DNA of 64,000 nt. Origin: Dermanyssus gallinae (Eukaryota > Arthropoda > Arachnida > Mesostigmata > Dermanyssidae). The DNA is taken from positions 62,001 to 126,000 of the forward strand of contig QVRM01006419.1 of the NCBI GenBank assembly GCA_003439945.1. The letters are read 5' to 3'. How positions within the stretch are numbered: position 1 is the first letter of the stretch; every line of letters starts with the position of its first letter. The notes beneath the pieces were generated by a model. That model had not been told where the DNA came from and did no database searches. It saw nothing but the letters and a program-made list of their open reading frames with translations. Below are positions 30,664 through 43,154 of this stretch, in pieces. Position numbers and translations under genes: made by a program.

Positions 30664-33600
30664 GTTAACCATGAGCTCCCTACCTTCAGCCTATACAAAG
30701 CCCGATCAACCCCAACTACGATCACAACAGTCATATACCTGCGAAATATGCAGGAAGTCCCTAAGGTCACTCCGGGGCTTGCGTATGCATACGACACGTC
30801 TCCATCCGGCAGATACCCGGATTCCACTCAGTCAACCCTTGAGAGACACGTCGTCGCCTGCGTCGCTTTCGGCACAAGCCGACCCGAACAGGCCATCGGA
30901 TACGACCGTCGACTCAATTACGCTAATTCGTTCCCTGACCCGGGTGCATCGCAACATTAAACTAGTCAAAGTGATACCCAGAGGAGTTAGAGAAATATGC
31001 TGCGCAGCATAAGCTGAAGCACTTTCCAATTTCAACACAAGGAAAGACAACGCGTCCTGGGAGAAGCTTCTAATAATGCCAATACTCTTGCTACACATCC
31101 CAGCACTAAGAAACAATGATCGGTCATTATGCCAAATAACCAGGAAGAACGTTACTGAATCGCGGTGGAAAACACTCGCAAGTCTGTTAGACGAGTGTAA
31201 CCGTAACATTATACAGTACGACACATCACTTGATACAGATCACGACAGGGGGAAGATGGCAGAGCGCAAATTAGCTGAAGGTAATGTACGTTCCGCCGCA
31301 CGGATCCTTCTTTCCAACGACTCTTTTGCACCATTTAACGATCACACGGAGCAGGAGTAAAGAGAGAAGCACCCCCCTCCATTAGCAGACGCAAGCGAAC
31401 GCCTAGGATCCCTCCAGGCACCAGTAACAACAAGAGGACACGCCGTATATCATAAATTGGTTGGTGACGCCGTCCGATCTTTCGCCGTAGCATCTGGAAA
31501 TGGATTAGATGGGCTGCGTCCCCGACATCTCCGGGACATGCTTGACAACTCAGTACCCTCATCCGGGAGACTTCTGGAAGAAGTTTGCTCTCTGGTGGCC
31601 TCGGCACTAAACGGCAGCCTGCCTTCTGCTTGCCTGACGACCTTTTACGGGGCAAATCTTACGGCCCTAACAAAGAAGGACGGTTCAATCAGACATATAG
31701 CATGTGACCTTACAATCCGAAGGCTTGTAGCAAAGGTGGCCATCGCGATCAGTAAGGGATCCACAACAAAATCTTTAGGACCAAGGCAAGTAGGGGTTTC
31801 TATAAAAGGAGGCGCGGAGGCAGCCGTTCGCGTTGTGCGAGCATACATCGAAACAGACGGTCCTGTGCGGGTTTTAGTGAAGCTAGATTTTAGCAATGCT
31901 TTTAACACAATACGACGCGACGTAATATTAGAAGAAGTAAGACTACACGTACCGGAACTCTTTCCACTTGTATGGCAACGCTACAGGGACCCGTCACTTC
32001 TATCCTGGTGTGACAAAGAGCCACTTAAATCAACAAATGGAGTGCAACAAGGGGACCCACTAGGCCTTGTTCAGTCTGCGAATTTCCAGTCTAGTGGCAT
32101 GAATGAGAAGCCCATTGACCATCTGGTACCTGGATGATGGTACATTAGGAGGACGGCAGAAGTGGTGGCCGCTCACAAACTTAAGGTAATAGAGTTCGCA
32201 AATGAAGGAGGGACAATCCTCAATCTTTGCAAGTGCGAAGTTATAACGGTTGGGGGGGACACCCAGGAACGAGACGAAGCACGCAAAACCATTGCTGCCG
32301 TTCTACCAGGCTGTAAGCAAGTTAACCCGGCCGAGTTAGAAGTTCTTGGGGCTCCACTTAGTCCACAAAGTATTTACAAGACCTTAACAGAAAAACGCCG
32401 GGCGTTGCTGCAGTCACGGCCTCGTTTGTTGGCCATGCACTCACAAGCTGCACTATGTCTTTGGAGATATAGTTTAGGTTCCCCGAAATTCAACTACACA
32501 TTGCGCACCTCACCGACAAGCTAATGTCCCGACGCCCTGCAAGCGTAAGACGACTCTACGAGAGACATACTGAGTGAAGTCTTTAACATCGATTTCACAG
32601 ACGATACGTGGCGAAGAGCAAGTCTCCCCATAAGAGAAGGTGGACTGGGTGTTCGATCAGCAGTAGAATTGGCATCCATATGTTACGCAGCGTCTGTGCT
32701 AGAATTCAGCCCGCTGGCAGAGGCGCTAGTCGACCCGAGTGCTCACCACCGGCTGCACATAGCTAAGCAGGAGGCAGAGTCGCTTGTCAAGCTGAAGTTG
32801 GATCCAGGTCCTTGGGAGAAACCTGTAACGCAGAGAGTGCTTGATAACTACAGATGTAAAGTTATAGCCCGTGAGATCACCGAAAGCCTTAAGTCTTCTA
32901 CGGAGAAGGCAGTCTTCTTGGCCGCACGAGACACCTTCAGCGGTGGATTCCTTAGGGCTCTCCCGTCGCCACAGCTCGGCACCATGCTGGACAACGTCTC
33001 ATTCCGCATGGTGTTGGCTCTCAGAATGGGCGGGTCGATATGCGAACCACACATTTGCAAGGCCTGTGGAAAACCAGTAGAGAAGAATGGCCTCCACCCG
33101 TTGAGCTGCATCAAGAGCCAAGGTTGGGCTCCCAGGCACACAGAAATAAATGCAGTGATTCAAAGAGCTCTCCGGAGGGCGGGAATACCTAGCATGCTGG
33201 AACCCAGACTAGGACTTCATGACGATAAAAACCCCGACGGTGTCACTATTCCGCCGTGGAAAAAAGGCAAATGCCTGGTTTGAGATGCGACAGTCTCCTG
33301 CACAGCCGCACCGTCTTATGTGTGCCACAGCGCTACCAAGGCGGGATGGGTGGCCGAACACGCAGAGAAAGAAAAGTGGCGTAAATACACAGAGTTAGAG
33401 TCTAGATACAATTTCGTTGCGATTGCAATGGAGACAATGGGCCCAGTCAGCAGAAGAACAAGGACATTTATTAAAGACTTAAGTGATCGAATACAAGCAA
33501 ACACCGGAGATGCACGCGAAGGCGACTTTCTGAGGCAGCTGCTTTCATTGGCAGTTTGCAGAGGAAACGCCGCGTCGATATTAGGTGCGATGGGCTGACG

Positions 33601-33668
33601 ACAGCACGAAAGAAACTATAAAATAATGAGGATACACATTCACACCTCACAACTGTATTGCTCTAAGA
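30664..33668 (+). mobile_element. nearly full-length R4/Dong-like RLE retrotransposon in (TAA)n
   Basis: About 3.0 kb with one long ORF. The 5' leader before ATG is only about 7 nt (GTTAACC) after the (TAA)n tract, and the 3' UTR (33599-33668) ends CACCTCACAACTG then TATTGCTCTAAGACA before (TTA)n. R4-clade elements such as Dong of silkworm are known to insert in TAA repeats, and here most flanks of all copies are TAA on the sense strand. The 3' flank of this copy reads TTA instead, and is shared with an inverted copy at 33704-34135. Confidence 0.85.
30671..33598 (+). pseudogene. R4/Dong-like polyprotein: zinc finger, reverse transcriptase, RLE endonuclease
   Basis: About 975 codons in essentially one frame. 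Domains in order: C2H2 zinc finger (about residues 22-45); linker; reverse-transcriptase blocks with GNGLDGLRPRHLR (about 31497), FYGANLTALTKKDGSIRHIA, RQVGVSIKGGAEA, VLVKLDFSNAFNTIRRD, NGVQQGDPLG (about 32037) and active-site YLDD (32127-32138); thumb region (REGGLGVRSAVELASICYAA); CCHC knuckle (CKACGKPVEKNGLHPLSC, about 33058); RHTEIN; NPDGVT (about 33231); VWDAT with TGG changed to TGA at 33281-33283; and LLSLAVCRGNAASILGAMG. In-frame stops lie at 31010, 31358, 32522 and around 32560. A local frame excursion surrounds the YLDD box (about 32065-32160). The protein is therefore inactive, though recently so. Confidence 0.88.
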
Positions 33669-33702
<34 letters not shown>

Positions 33703-33703
33703 G
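33669..33703. repeat. (TTA)n between tail-to-tail R4-like copies
   Basis: About 11 units join the 3' ends of the plus-strand copy and the minus-strand copy 4, whose 3' UTR ends (TATTGC and GGGCAATA, inverted) face each other. Confidence 0.92.
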
Positions 33704-34135
33704 GGCAATACAGTTGTGAGGTGCGAATGTATATCCTCGCTATTTAATGGTTTCTCTAGCCATTCTCAGTCCATCGCACTTAATATCGACGCGGCATTTC
33801 CTTTGCAAACTGCCAATGAAAGTAGCTGCCTCAGAAACTCGCTTTTGCGCGTATCCACAGTGCTTGCTTGTATTCTATCACAAGTTTATTTTATAAATAT
33901 CCTTGTACTTCTCCTGACCGGTGGCCCATTGTCTCCATTGCAGTCGGCACAAAGTTATATCTCGGCTCTCTCTGTATATTTGCCACTTTTTTTTTCTGCG
34001 TGTTCTGCGGCAACCCATCTCGCCTCAATGGCCCTGTGGTGCAAATGTGACGATGCGGCTGTGCCGAGGACTGTCGCATCCCAAAGCAGGCATTTGCCTT
34101 TTTTCCACGGCGGTATGGTGACACCGTTAATATAT
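33704..34135 (-). pseudogene. R4/Dong-like copy 4, 5'-truncated endonuclease end, inverted
   Basis: The minus strand from 34128: GVTIPPWKKGKCLLWDATV in a broken frame, then HRAIEARWVAAEHAEKKKW, PRYNFVPTAMETMGHRS, a stop, and SLAVCKGNAASILSAMD with TGA near 33775, then the 3' UTR to (AAT)n. The 5' end is cut at GGTGTC, next to a degenerate TAA tract (34125-34142). The catalytic Trp that is lost in the full-length copy is intact here. Confidence 0.84.
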
Positions 34136-34594
34136 TATTATTAGCACACGCTCCCGCCGAGGAGAGTCCTAATCGCGGTTGGTCGAAAAGGATTTAAACA
34201 GTGAGGATCTACTTTTTCTTTTTAACTAAAGCCATGCCGCTTAGCGGGTTACAGTTATTTTACCTCGAGTGATATTTTAAAACGTAGACAATGTAGGAAA
34301 AAGGCATTTTATATTGGCAGCTTTGTTCAGCTTATCTCTTTCTGAGATATGATATTCTTATGCGTTCCTTAGGTTTTACCTTAGGCAAGGGGACCCTTTT
34401 TCTGATAGTAAGATATAATTAGGTAAGAGACAACTCTTAACAAGTTATGTCCAGCGCGTTAGCTGTACGTTGTAACGTAGGTTTACAATAAAGCTCTCGC
34501 CGGAGTCCCTAGCTTAAGCTTCTTGCCGAATGACTGCATCGATCAAAGAGGTGCTACTATAGGCACTATTAACATTAGACGGAAAGGCATTCTA

Positions 34595-34808
34595 ACGCAC
34601 TATTTAAGACATAATAAACCATAATTTAAGGCATAACAACACAGTATTTAAGGCATATTAACGCAGTATTTAAATCATAATACCACAGTATTTAGGACAT
34701 AATAGCACAGTATTTAAAGCATAATAGCACAGTATTTAAGACACAGTAGCACAGTATTTAAGGCATAATAACACAGTATTTAAGGCATAACGGCACAGTA
34801 CTTAAATT
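34595..34808. repeat. 22-bp minisatellite, about 10 units
   Basis: The unit CACAGTATTTAAGGCATAATAG repeats in constant 22-bp register with diverged outer units and more uniform inner units. Each unit carries TATTTAA. Confidence 0.92.
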
Positions 34809-35577
34809 CTAGCGGAATAGCGGACGGGATTCGAAACGGACATGCTGCCGTAGTGGCACAGTATTGCAATTACATGTTTAACAAGTCTATGTACTGACAA
34901 CACTGTCTGCTAACCGAAGTTTCTAAAGACAAAAACAAAATATTACTTACGCAGAGTAGCTGCAAAACTGAGCTGTGCGTGAAAATGTTTCGGTTGCTGT
35001 GCCACCGTTTGTTCACTTCAAAATCTGAAAGCGACACTAGTGCGCAAGAAAATGCGCTCTATATTTATGTGATTATTAATTGTAGGTTGCTTTTGATCCC
35101 ACTTCGAGATATGTAGTCCTAGAACATTTGCTGATGTCTGAGATGCCAGAAGGCATCTTCGAGGTGTTGATGGATTTGTTGTAAAGGAAGTGCATTAATG
35201 AGGAACTATCGGGGTTTGACAGGGTGGCACAAGCGACAGATTGTGTCAAACTCAATTCGACGTTTCCTGTTATTTTCAGGTATTCGTATTAGCAAGCTGG
35301 CGTCGTGCATAAACTATTACTAACTACACGGAGTACCTGATCCTGTACAGCACACGCCAATTCGATCTGTTCAAAAGATCGATAACTGGTTGCATTTTTA
35401 ACCAGTTTTACAATCGATGTCGTATTGTAAGCACCAACCGGAGTGACTAATAAAGTCACGCAGACATCAGCAATGTCGTATAAACTCCTCGGATGCGCCA
35501 TCGTTTTGGTAGAGTCTGCGCGTGACATGCGTTGATAGGTTGTTATAATTGGGCCTGATATTTAAGATGACGTCGCC

Positions 35578-35607
35578 TACCAAACATCTCGCTGAAGATG
35601 TTTGGTA
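35578..35607. repeat. perfect 12-bp hairpin
   Basis: TACCAAACATCT and AGATGTTTGGTA are separated by CGCTGA. No T-run follows at once, and no gene is adjacent. Confidence 0.85.
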
Positions 35608-36570
35608 TATAGGAAGCTCTCGTTAATTAAAAAAAAAAAGTTACTCATAGTGGCAGTCAAAACGGTACTTGCGCATTGACATTTGACAAATTGTGCCCAC
35701 AGCATCGTATGGTATCATGCCTATTTAGCCGAACCTCGCGCAAGTGAACTTGAGCACCTTAAATAGAGTAAGAACTACGTCCATCAAAGGAGTGTTTGGT
35801 ATGTAAACGTCGGCCATCGGAACCGACTCGTATGTCTACTGTGAAAAATTGATAATAGAAGACCTTAATAATGGATTTGGTGTTTCGACGTTGGCGGGGG
35901 TAATGCAAGGACGACGCCTCGCAAATTGCATTACATTCGTTAGGGAATTGAAGACAAAATGGACGACCCGATGCTGCAAACATGTCGTGCCAATATTCTG
36001 TTCAATATATTGATAGATATTTTGCAAAAGAATTTAACCTAGATCGATGAGGAGATATCAGAGTATGGCAGGTTGAACGAGACGACACGTTGTGCCTTGG
36101 TGGCTTCTACCTTTTCTGCTATTTTTCTTATCGTATCAGCAAAAACCTCGATATTTGCAGATGAATTCAGGTGGACAAGTGTGATTCGCATATATCGGTT
36201 TATATGCTAAAGTGATGACCCGAGTTGGTATAGCGCAAAGGATGAGACAAATTGAGGGAAAGTAAGCTATCTGAACGATTTCATGACGGTGTGACGTACA
36301 TTGAGATTGTCTGCGTTGATAGTTGCTACCCTGAAGTCTATCTGGCTGAAGCAACTTTAATGCCAATATTCGAAAGTGGTCGGCTCAACTCGCAAGTCGG
36401 CACACGTTTCATCAGCCTAGTTTGGTAAGCACTAAGGAGCGCAGACGTACAGCTGTGACTGGCAGAGCCGTGTTCATAGGATGAGCAGATATATATATTA
36501 TATATAGAAAATATTGTGATAATTTATTAATCAATTACAATACGTTTGCACACTCGGCAGTGCTCACCTT

Positions 36571-36571
36571 A

Positions 36572-36622
<51 letters not shown>
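36571..36622. repeat. (TA)n microsatellite
   Basis: About 25 TA units after TTATATATG. Confidence 0.93.
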
Positions 36623-36626
<4 letters not shown>

Positions 36627-38398
36627 TTGAAAAGAAGAAAGTTAGATACGCAACAGGTACATAGACGTAGGCGTTATTACGCACTTTAATTAGAAGCACT
36701 CACCGGTCTAAACTTCCAATTGTTAGAAACGATTGCTTCAAGTTTGAGCTACGTACGGTCGCACATGCTATAATATTTCGATAATAATACATAAATAAAC
36801 AATACTCCATAATACATTTTTCTTCCTTCCTTAATTGGTGACCTTGCATAAACTTTCCTACTTCGATTTTATTCGTACTTTCCCTGAATAGGATATAAAA
36901 TTATATACCTTATCTGCCATCCTTCTATGCTGCTTCTAAGCATCGTATCAATTACAGTGATTATGTATTGAGTTTACCTCAGAGCCCCGATAGCTGTCAA
37001 AATGCTGTCAGTTGTTTCCTGTCAAAATTACTTTGCTAGCAATGAATGTTCTGGATTCGCCTTTACCCTACTACTATATATATGTACAGGTTATCATTAC
37101 CATTGCAGCCTCTTAAAATAGCTGTTTTTCTTCATGATTTAGAGTAAGTATCGTAATCTTGATAAACACTGTCGCTTGCAATTCATCTGTTGCAAAGCAG
37201 TCATTGATTTCGTTAATGCAATGGATAGGTTAATGTCGTACTGCGTCGTTGATGCTGCTGCTGCTGCTGCTGTTTTTAGAAACACGACTAGTGTTGTTGC
37301 ACCACCATACAGGCAGGACTTTGAACGAAGTGAAGTGGCTCCTCGGAAAACGGAGACGACCTTTTAGGATTGATTTGCTAGATGGCTAATTAGCAAAAGG
37401 GTCCTTCGACTGGCAAAGATGAGCTATGCACGAAAAAGCCGAGGGAGGGGGGAGGGGGTGGGGAGCAGCCAGGCCCTCATGGTCTCGACGCACCCTCACA
37501 GGACGGATTACAAAATGGCATCCCCCTATCCAACCGCAGGTAGACATGCGGGATGATAGTAAGGGATAGAGCTGATTGAAGGAGAACGGCAGGGACGCCT
37601 CTCCCACGGTTTCGATGTAATGCCAAAGTAATACCGAGCCTGGGGGGGTGGGGAGGAATCCGGGTTTAGTGGGTTTGCGAGTCTCACACTAGTCACGCAG
37701 GCTGCTAGTGGCGCATGTGCATCATGCATTACCGAAACCTCCCAGAACAAAAAAAAAAAAAAAAAAAAATGCACGAAAAAGCTGCTCGCATCGGCGGAAA
37801 GAGTGTCATCGTTTCGATGCAGCCTACTGGCATGTATATTGATGGGACGAATAGGATCACGTGCATTTGTGTAGGACAACGACCGGACAGCCCCGGTGGG
37901 AGCTATCCCCCAAACAATGGAAATAGAATGGACGTCCACACGTGCATTGCGTGGGCGTATCCTCCGTCCTGTGTCCTCTGTGAGATTATTGACCTGTGCG
38001 CGCCTTATTGACGATCGCCACGGGAGTAGGTACATGCCAATGGCGTCTACCTGAGTGGTTCACACCAAGTGTCTTGTGGCGTCAAATCTTGGCATAAAGT
38101 AGGCCTGCCCTGTTTCTATTCAGATCCACGACGACGTGACGAAGCACGTCGTCACACGGTCGCGACCGTGCCACTGTCGAAGCACAAGACCACGATTTAA
38201 CGATTTAAGCTTTGTCGGCGGATATTTTCTCCAACTTATTTCGCAAAACATTCCCCAATGTATACGCTTTTACAGCAATCCGAGCAGACAATAACTGCAG
38301 TTACTGTATTCTAGAAGGTATTCTTTATTGTTCTCTTTCGGCCTGTTAGGCACATCTCCTCCAGCGTGGCGGCGTAGTTTATAGTAGTAGTAGTAGTA
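36623..38398. other. no gene recognised; G-rich tract and palindromes
   Basis: Holds a small CTG run at 37253-37273, a G-rich run at 37440-37465 able to form a G-quadruplex, an A20 run at about 37750-37769, and a palindrome pair at 38130-38170. A 169-codon minus ORF (37526-38035) spans the A-run (poly-Phe) and has no domain. Confidence 0.42.
38130..38170. repeat. two adjacent GC-rich palindromes
   Basis: GACGACGTG (38130-38138) and CACGTCGTC (38145-38153) pair around a 6-nt loop. One base later CACGGTCGCGACCGTG (38155-38170) is a perfect 16-bp palindrome without a spacer. Confidence 0.9.
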
Positions 38399-38399
38399 G

Positions 38400-38490
38400 T
38401 AGTGCGTTAGTCATGGTTGTCATCTACCGGCCGGTTTGCCGGTTCAGTCCCCGTTGTTAATTGATTTTTCTTTGAATGATATTTAATGAA
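38400..38490 (+). repeat. tRNA-derived SINE-like fragment, family B, second copy
   Basis: After a short (GTA)n run comes GTGCGTTAGTCATGG (box-A-like), then a box-B region CCGGTTCAGTCCCC, then GTTGTTAATTG and ATTTTTCTTTGAATGATA. Block order matches 11270-11355. No clear poly(A) or target duplication is seen. Confidence 0.52.
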
Positions 38491-38931
38491 AATAGATGAC
38501 AAACTGCATACCGGTGAGCGCACTTAAATATGAATTTTGTAGCGATGCATCTTTACGAGACAAGATGACACATCGCCAACCGAGGCGCGTGAGTTTGTGC
38601 ATAGATACATCCGCTAGATGTGATATTATAACAGACAATTATAGATGTAAACTAGTAATGTTTAAGATGAGACATTTGCAAAATTGTGGGTAGGCCTATG
38701 GCGTGTTTAGGAGCGCCAGGCCACCATGATACAACCAAGACGGGCTGTCAACCGACTTGTAACCAGTATGCCCGAGTTGAACAGCGACTGCGCAAAGGTG
38801 CAGAAAAGGTGAGAAGATGCAAAATATTAGTTAAAATAGCATCCTAGACGAAAGACCAACCGTTTTTGAACACGATCGAAATCAAACCGTGGGGCGTTTG
38901 TTATTTTGTGAACAAGCATTTGAGGATTCCA

Positions 38932-38985
<54 letters not shown>

Positions 38986-40200
38986 TACGCATAAAATTCT
39001 CGATTATGGTTTGGCATAACTGTGGCTGAATCTTAATCATACAGCGTCTTGGGAAATCGTGTATGTACTGATAAAATGTTGACTTAAAAGACTCTCGATT
39101 AAGTAGTCAGACACCCAATCGCGCGATTTTAGCGACCAGATGTAATCACTTAAACGTGATATTGCACAACCAGAGAAAAGCAGTAGTGCGATTGTCTCAT
39201 CTTATGTGTGGCAAGTGGCACCGTCCTATTATAGCCACATGTTTTGAGCTCCGTACCATTCGGCTGATATACAAATGCTAGGTTATTATGCCCACCTACT
39301 GCTCATCATCGACTGTTTGCGTTTTCCCGACAGAGTCTTCAGAGAAAAGTGGTCCAGTAATGCCTGCAGCCCAAAATTTGCACAAAACAGTGACGCTTGA
39401 GATCTCCATGTACCTTCTTCTTATGAAACTTTTGTGGGTATTGGCCACTCCGAATGCGACAATTTATTTGCTTGTTTATGAATCGCCAGCAGCACCAAGG
39501 AATATATAGAAAAAATGATTAGACGTGCCTATAACTCTTTAATGGGAACGAAATATACACCTTAATCACGCGCGTCCTACCCCAAGCCTGAACCGTTTTA
39601 GTCTACACCATGGCTACAACCAGGGCTACACCATGGCAACAACCAGGGCTGGGAACTCATTGTCGATTCGTCGTATTCTCCGAACTCAGTTTCTGCCAGC
39701 CCGTATTCCAGACGGTCAAACACGCTTTATTTAGGAAAAAAGAGTCACGTATTTGAATGATATGTACAATAGAGTGTAATAGTTTCTCGATTTCAGACAG
39801 AGAGAATCGACACAAAAGGATCAAAGAGCTGATTCTTTGTCCACATGGTATCATTGAATAGCCAACAGACCATCTCGATACACGAGTAAACACGCACGAG
39901 TTGGGCATATATTTGCTGCAGACAAAGATCATCTAAACGTTTGAGGACCTATATATATATATATATTGCCAATTTGGGTAGAAAGCTAAACGTCTGTTTT
40001 TGCCTCTGCTTCCCAGTCGCTTTTTGAGCTCAGGGAGCTCACTTACAACGGTTGTCTTTGTTATCTGTTTCGCCAGTCACGTTTGTCTCTCGGTTTCCTA
40101 TGTCATTCCGGCTGATCCGAATGACAACTAGGCGTGCCGCTAATTGTGCCAACACGTTTTGCTGTTATTGTTATTGTCGTGCGTAGTCTACTAGCGTTGA
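38491..40200. other. no gene recognised
   Basis: Contains a (TA)n tract at 38934-38986, a short one at 39950-39966, and a 21-bp direct repeat (ACACCATGG, then ACAACCAGGGCT) at about 39605-39648. ORFs of 65-91 codons have no motif. Confidence 0.45.
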
Positions 40201-43106
40201 CAAAAAAATTCAGGATAAGGAGGAAAGTAAGAAAAAAGATGGCGGACCAAGATAAGTAGGAGTAAGAATAAATGAAAGAAGCTCCTCGCAGACGAACAAC
40301 AAGTTGTTAGTTTTACACGGTGTCTAGCTGACGTCGACAACGCCATCACCATCAAGCACGCGTTCCGATAGCTGCCGCGAGCCTGTTACTGAAGAGCAGA
40401 TGATGGAAGAAAAGGCCACAGTGAGAGTTGTCATCATTATGCTCGCGGGCAATGCCGAAAAAGAAGAAGAAGTACAACAAGGAGAACAAAGACGAACCAG
40501 AAACTATCGGTCAGAGAGGAAACCAATAAAGAGAAAGCATGACAGAAAGAGCAGAGGGGGAAGAGAACGATAGAGAAACATCCCAGGACAGGTGGAAAGA
40601 TGCATAGATAGGTGGGTGGATATGCAGAGAGGAGTAGAAAGAAAAAGAAAGAAAAAGGCGGGGGAGCAGTGAGGTAGTGTCCTCAGGCCAAAACCATGTT
40701 GCCTTCGAGAAGCCTGCAGCAAGCCTGAAAGCTGTTTTAGGTTTGGGAGCTATGTCTGTGTTGTACTAAGTCGTCTCCACCCGTCGTCATATGTATGGGT
40801 CGCCCCCGCACTGCTCCCCACTCTCGCTTCCTTCCTACGATGTAACCCCCACCACCCCCCTCCCCGGATTGTGTGCGTCTGTTAGTGCGTACCAGCCTGT
40901 CCATGTGCGCGTGTGTCTTGCTATATGTCCTTGCTTGCTCACTGGCTTGCTCAAGGAGTATCTGCCCATGATCCTGCGGCGGTCAAGAATGAGAAAAAAT
41001 AGAGATTGTAGATGATAAAGGGAGGGAAAAAACGACATGCACAAAAGACGCTTCTAGTAGGACGCTGTTAAGACGGACATCGCTGCTGGCACAGTTACGT
41101 TGGTCAAAGACAAAGCCAGCAGCAACAGCTCTTTGGCGGAGGCAGTTGCCGCCTGATCTCTCTCTCTGTCAGTCTGTCTTTAGGTCGGTGTGTCTGTCGC
41201 TATGTCTGTCGGTCTTTGTGACGGAGAGCAGCGTAGGCGGCAGACCACCCAGGGCGGGCGGGACATCATTAGTCGTCCTGGACAGAGAGGCCGAAGTCGA
41301 AGAGGAAAGCAACCCCCAACCAAGACAGGCTACGGCTTCCTGCATGCTGGATGCAGAAGACGAGGAGGAAGAAGAAGACGACGACGACGATCACAACAGC
41401 AGCGACAACAACTCGAGAGGAGATCGCAGGCGAACAAACGACGGGCGGTAAAAGTGGGGGCCGGTCGTTGGTCTGTTCGTGCAGGAGAGGCCACCACCAG
41501 CCAGGCCGAACGAGGAGCGAGCGAGGCTGCGAATGCCGCGGGGCTTAGAGAAGCCGCAGGTCGGGGTTTCTTTTACTTTGCTTTCTTCTTCGTCTCTGGC
41601 TGCTGGTTGAAGTCAGATGGGAACCAGCCTTAAGGGGTTGTTGGTTCGCGGCCGTTTGGGCACAGATAGAGGCCAGGTTCTCTTTCTCCGTGTCCGTCGT
41701 GGCCGAGTCTTCCCGTGCCGCCGGGTACACAAGGAGCTGGCTTGCTGGTGGCTGCTGTGTCATTTCCCGCCAAGAGCTCCCGCTCCCGTCCCCCTCCCCC
41801 CCGCTAGCTAGGAAAGTAAGTGCCGAGAACAGTGGAGCACCACAGCTGCTGCTGGTATTGCTGGTAGTATAGGTAGTGATAATGATGATGATGGTGATAA
41901 TGATGATGGTGACGGTGATGATGATAATGCTGCTGCTGCCGCCGCCATCACCGTCGGTACATGGTCAGCCCTGCTAGATAGCCTTGCCCACGGAAGGCAT
42001 TTTTCAATCCATCACCTTCTTCTTTAGACGACGAGAGGACGCATGGTAGAGGAGCCAGGGTAGGGTCCGCTGCGGTGCCAGTAGCAGCAGCTACACTGAA
42101 CGGAAAGGTGGACGCAGCCGCCGGCAGATACCCGGGGGACGGATACCGACCGGATGGTCGACGTCTGCCCCGTCTTGCCACGAACAAAACGTATGCTCTA
42201 TAAGTAGGTAGCACAGAAGCCACACGGGCTGTCGTCGGGGGTAGTGGCCAGTGGTAGTACTAGTAGAAATAGTACTAGTACTAGCAGTAGAAGTCAATGT
42301 TGTAATAACAATTGTAGTTGAAGAAGAAGAAGAAGAAGAAGTAGTAATAGTGGTAAGACTTGTTCCCAAATTTCCACCCTATGCTACAGTACGCAGGCGG
42401 GCCGGGCCAGTGAACGAGCCAGCCAGCCGGCAAGGCAACAAGGTGGGCAGCTTTATACTGCCAGGCCCTTTGTCCCTGCGGCACCCCTTGTCGTCTGTTG
42501 TTTTCTTAGTGCTTTCAGCGTCTTCTCGGCGCGAATCGGCGAACAACGACGTAAGTGCGGCACAAAGTGTACCGTGTCTGTACACGCAGAAAGACGAACA
42601 GCAAAGAGCGATGCGTGGGCAACGTGGGTCGAGAGAACGAGCGGACCCGGGACGGATTGGGAGGGAGCGATTGAGCGTGAGACAGCAAGAGCCAAGCGAA
42701 GAATCTGACCCGACGTCGCACGAACATACATCCCAGGTCAGCAGAGTCACGCTTTTATTCAGTATAGCGTGCACTCGTTTTTGGAGCACGGCAATGCGGA
42801 GTGCTGATGGTTAGAGCCAACCGGCACGCCAGCAAGATAGGTATTACCTCACTGCTGCTGCTGCTGACCTTTCGTGGCGTCGAATGGTGGTGGCCTGTTC
42901 GCCTTGTGTCGCAGCCGCCACCAACATTGTTCTTGTCGCTGTGCATTGATATCTGACGGGTGTGGTTAGGGAGCGGGGTGAGTAGACGGCTGTAAGAGAC
43001 TGAACGGAGGAGGTCGGGGAGACCACAGAGCTAGAGACAAAGAGGGCAGACAGAGGTGGACACAGTGAAGATGAGTAAAAGGTCGACGAGGAAGAGATAC
43101 ACGCAG

Positions 43107-43154
<48 letters not shown>

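Larger units (their letters stand above)
34145..36570. other. no gene recognised; contains a minisatellite and a hairpin
   Basis: Apart from the 22-bp repeat at 34595-34808 and the hairpin at 35578-35607 no feature stands out. Minus ORFs at 35289-35528, 35759-36027 and 36136-36366 (63-79 codons) lack motifs; they could be remains of one decayed minus-strand element. Confidence 0.4.

Noticed and set aside
34595..34808. CRISPR-like array
   Set aside because: The 22-bp units are contiguous with no unique spacers, and the context is eukaryotic; it is a minisatellite.
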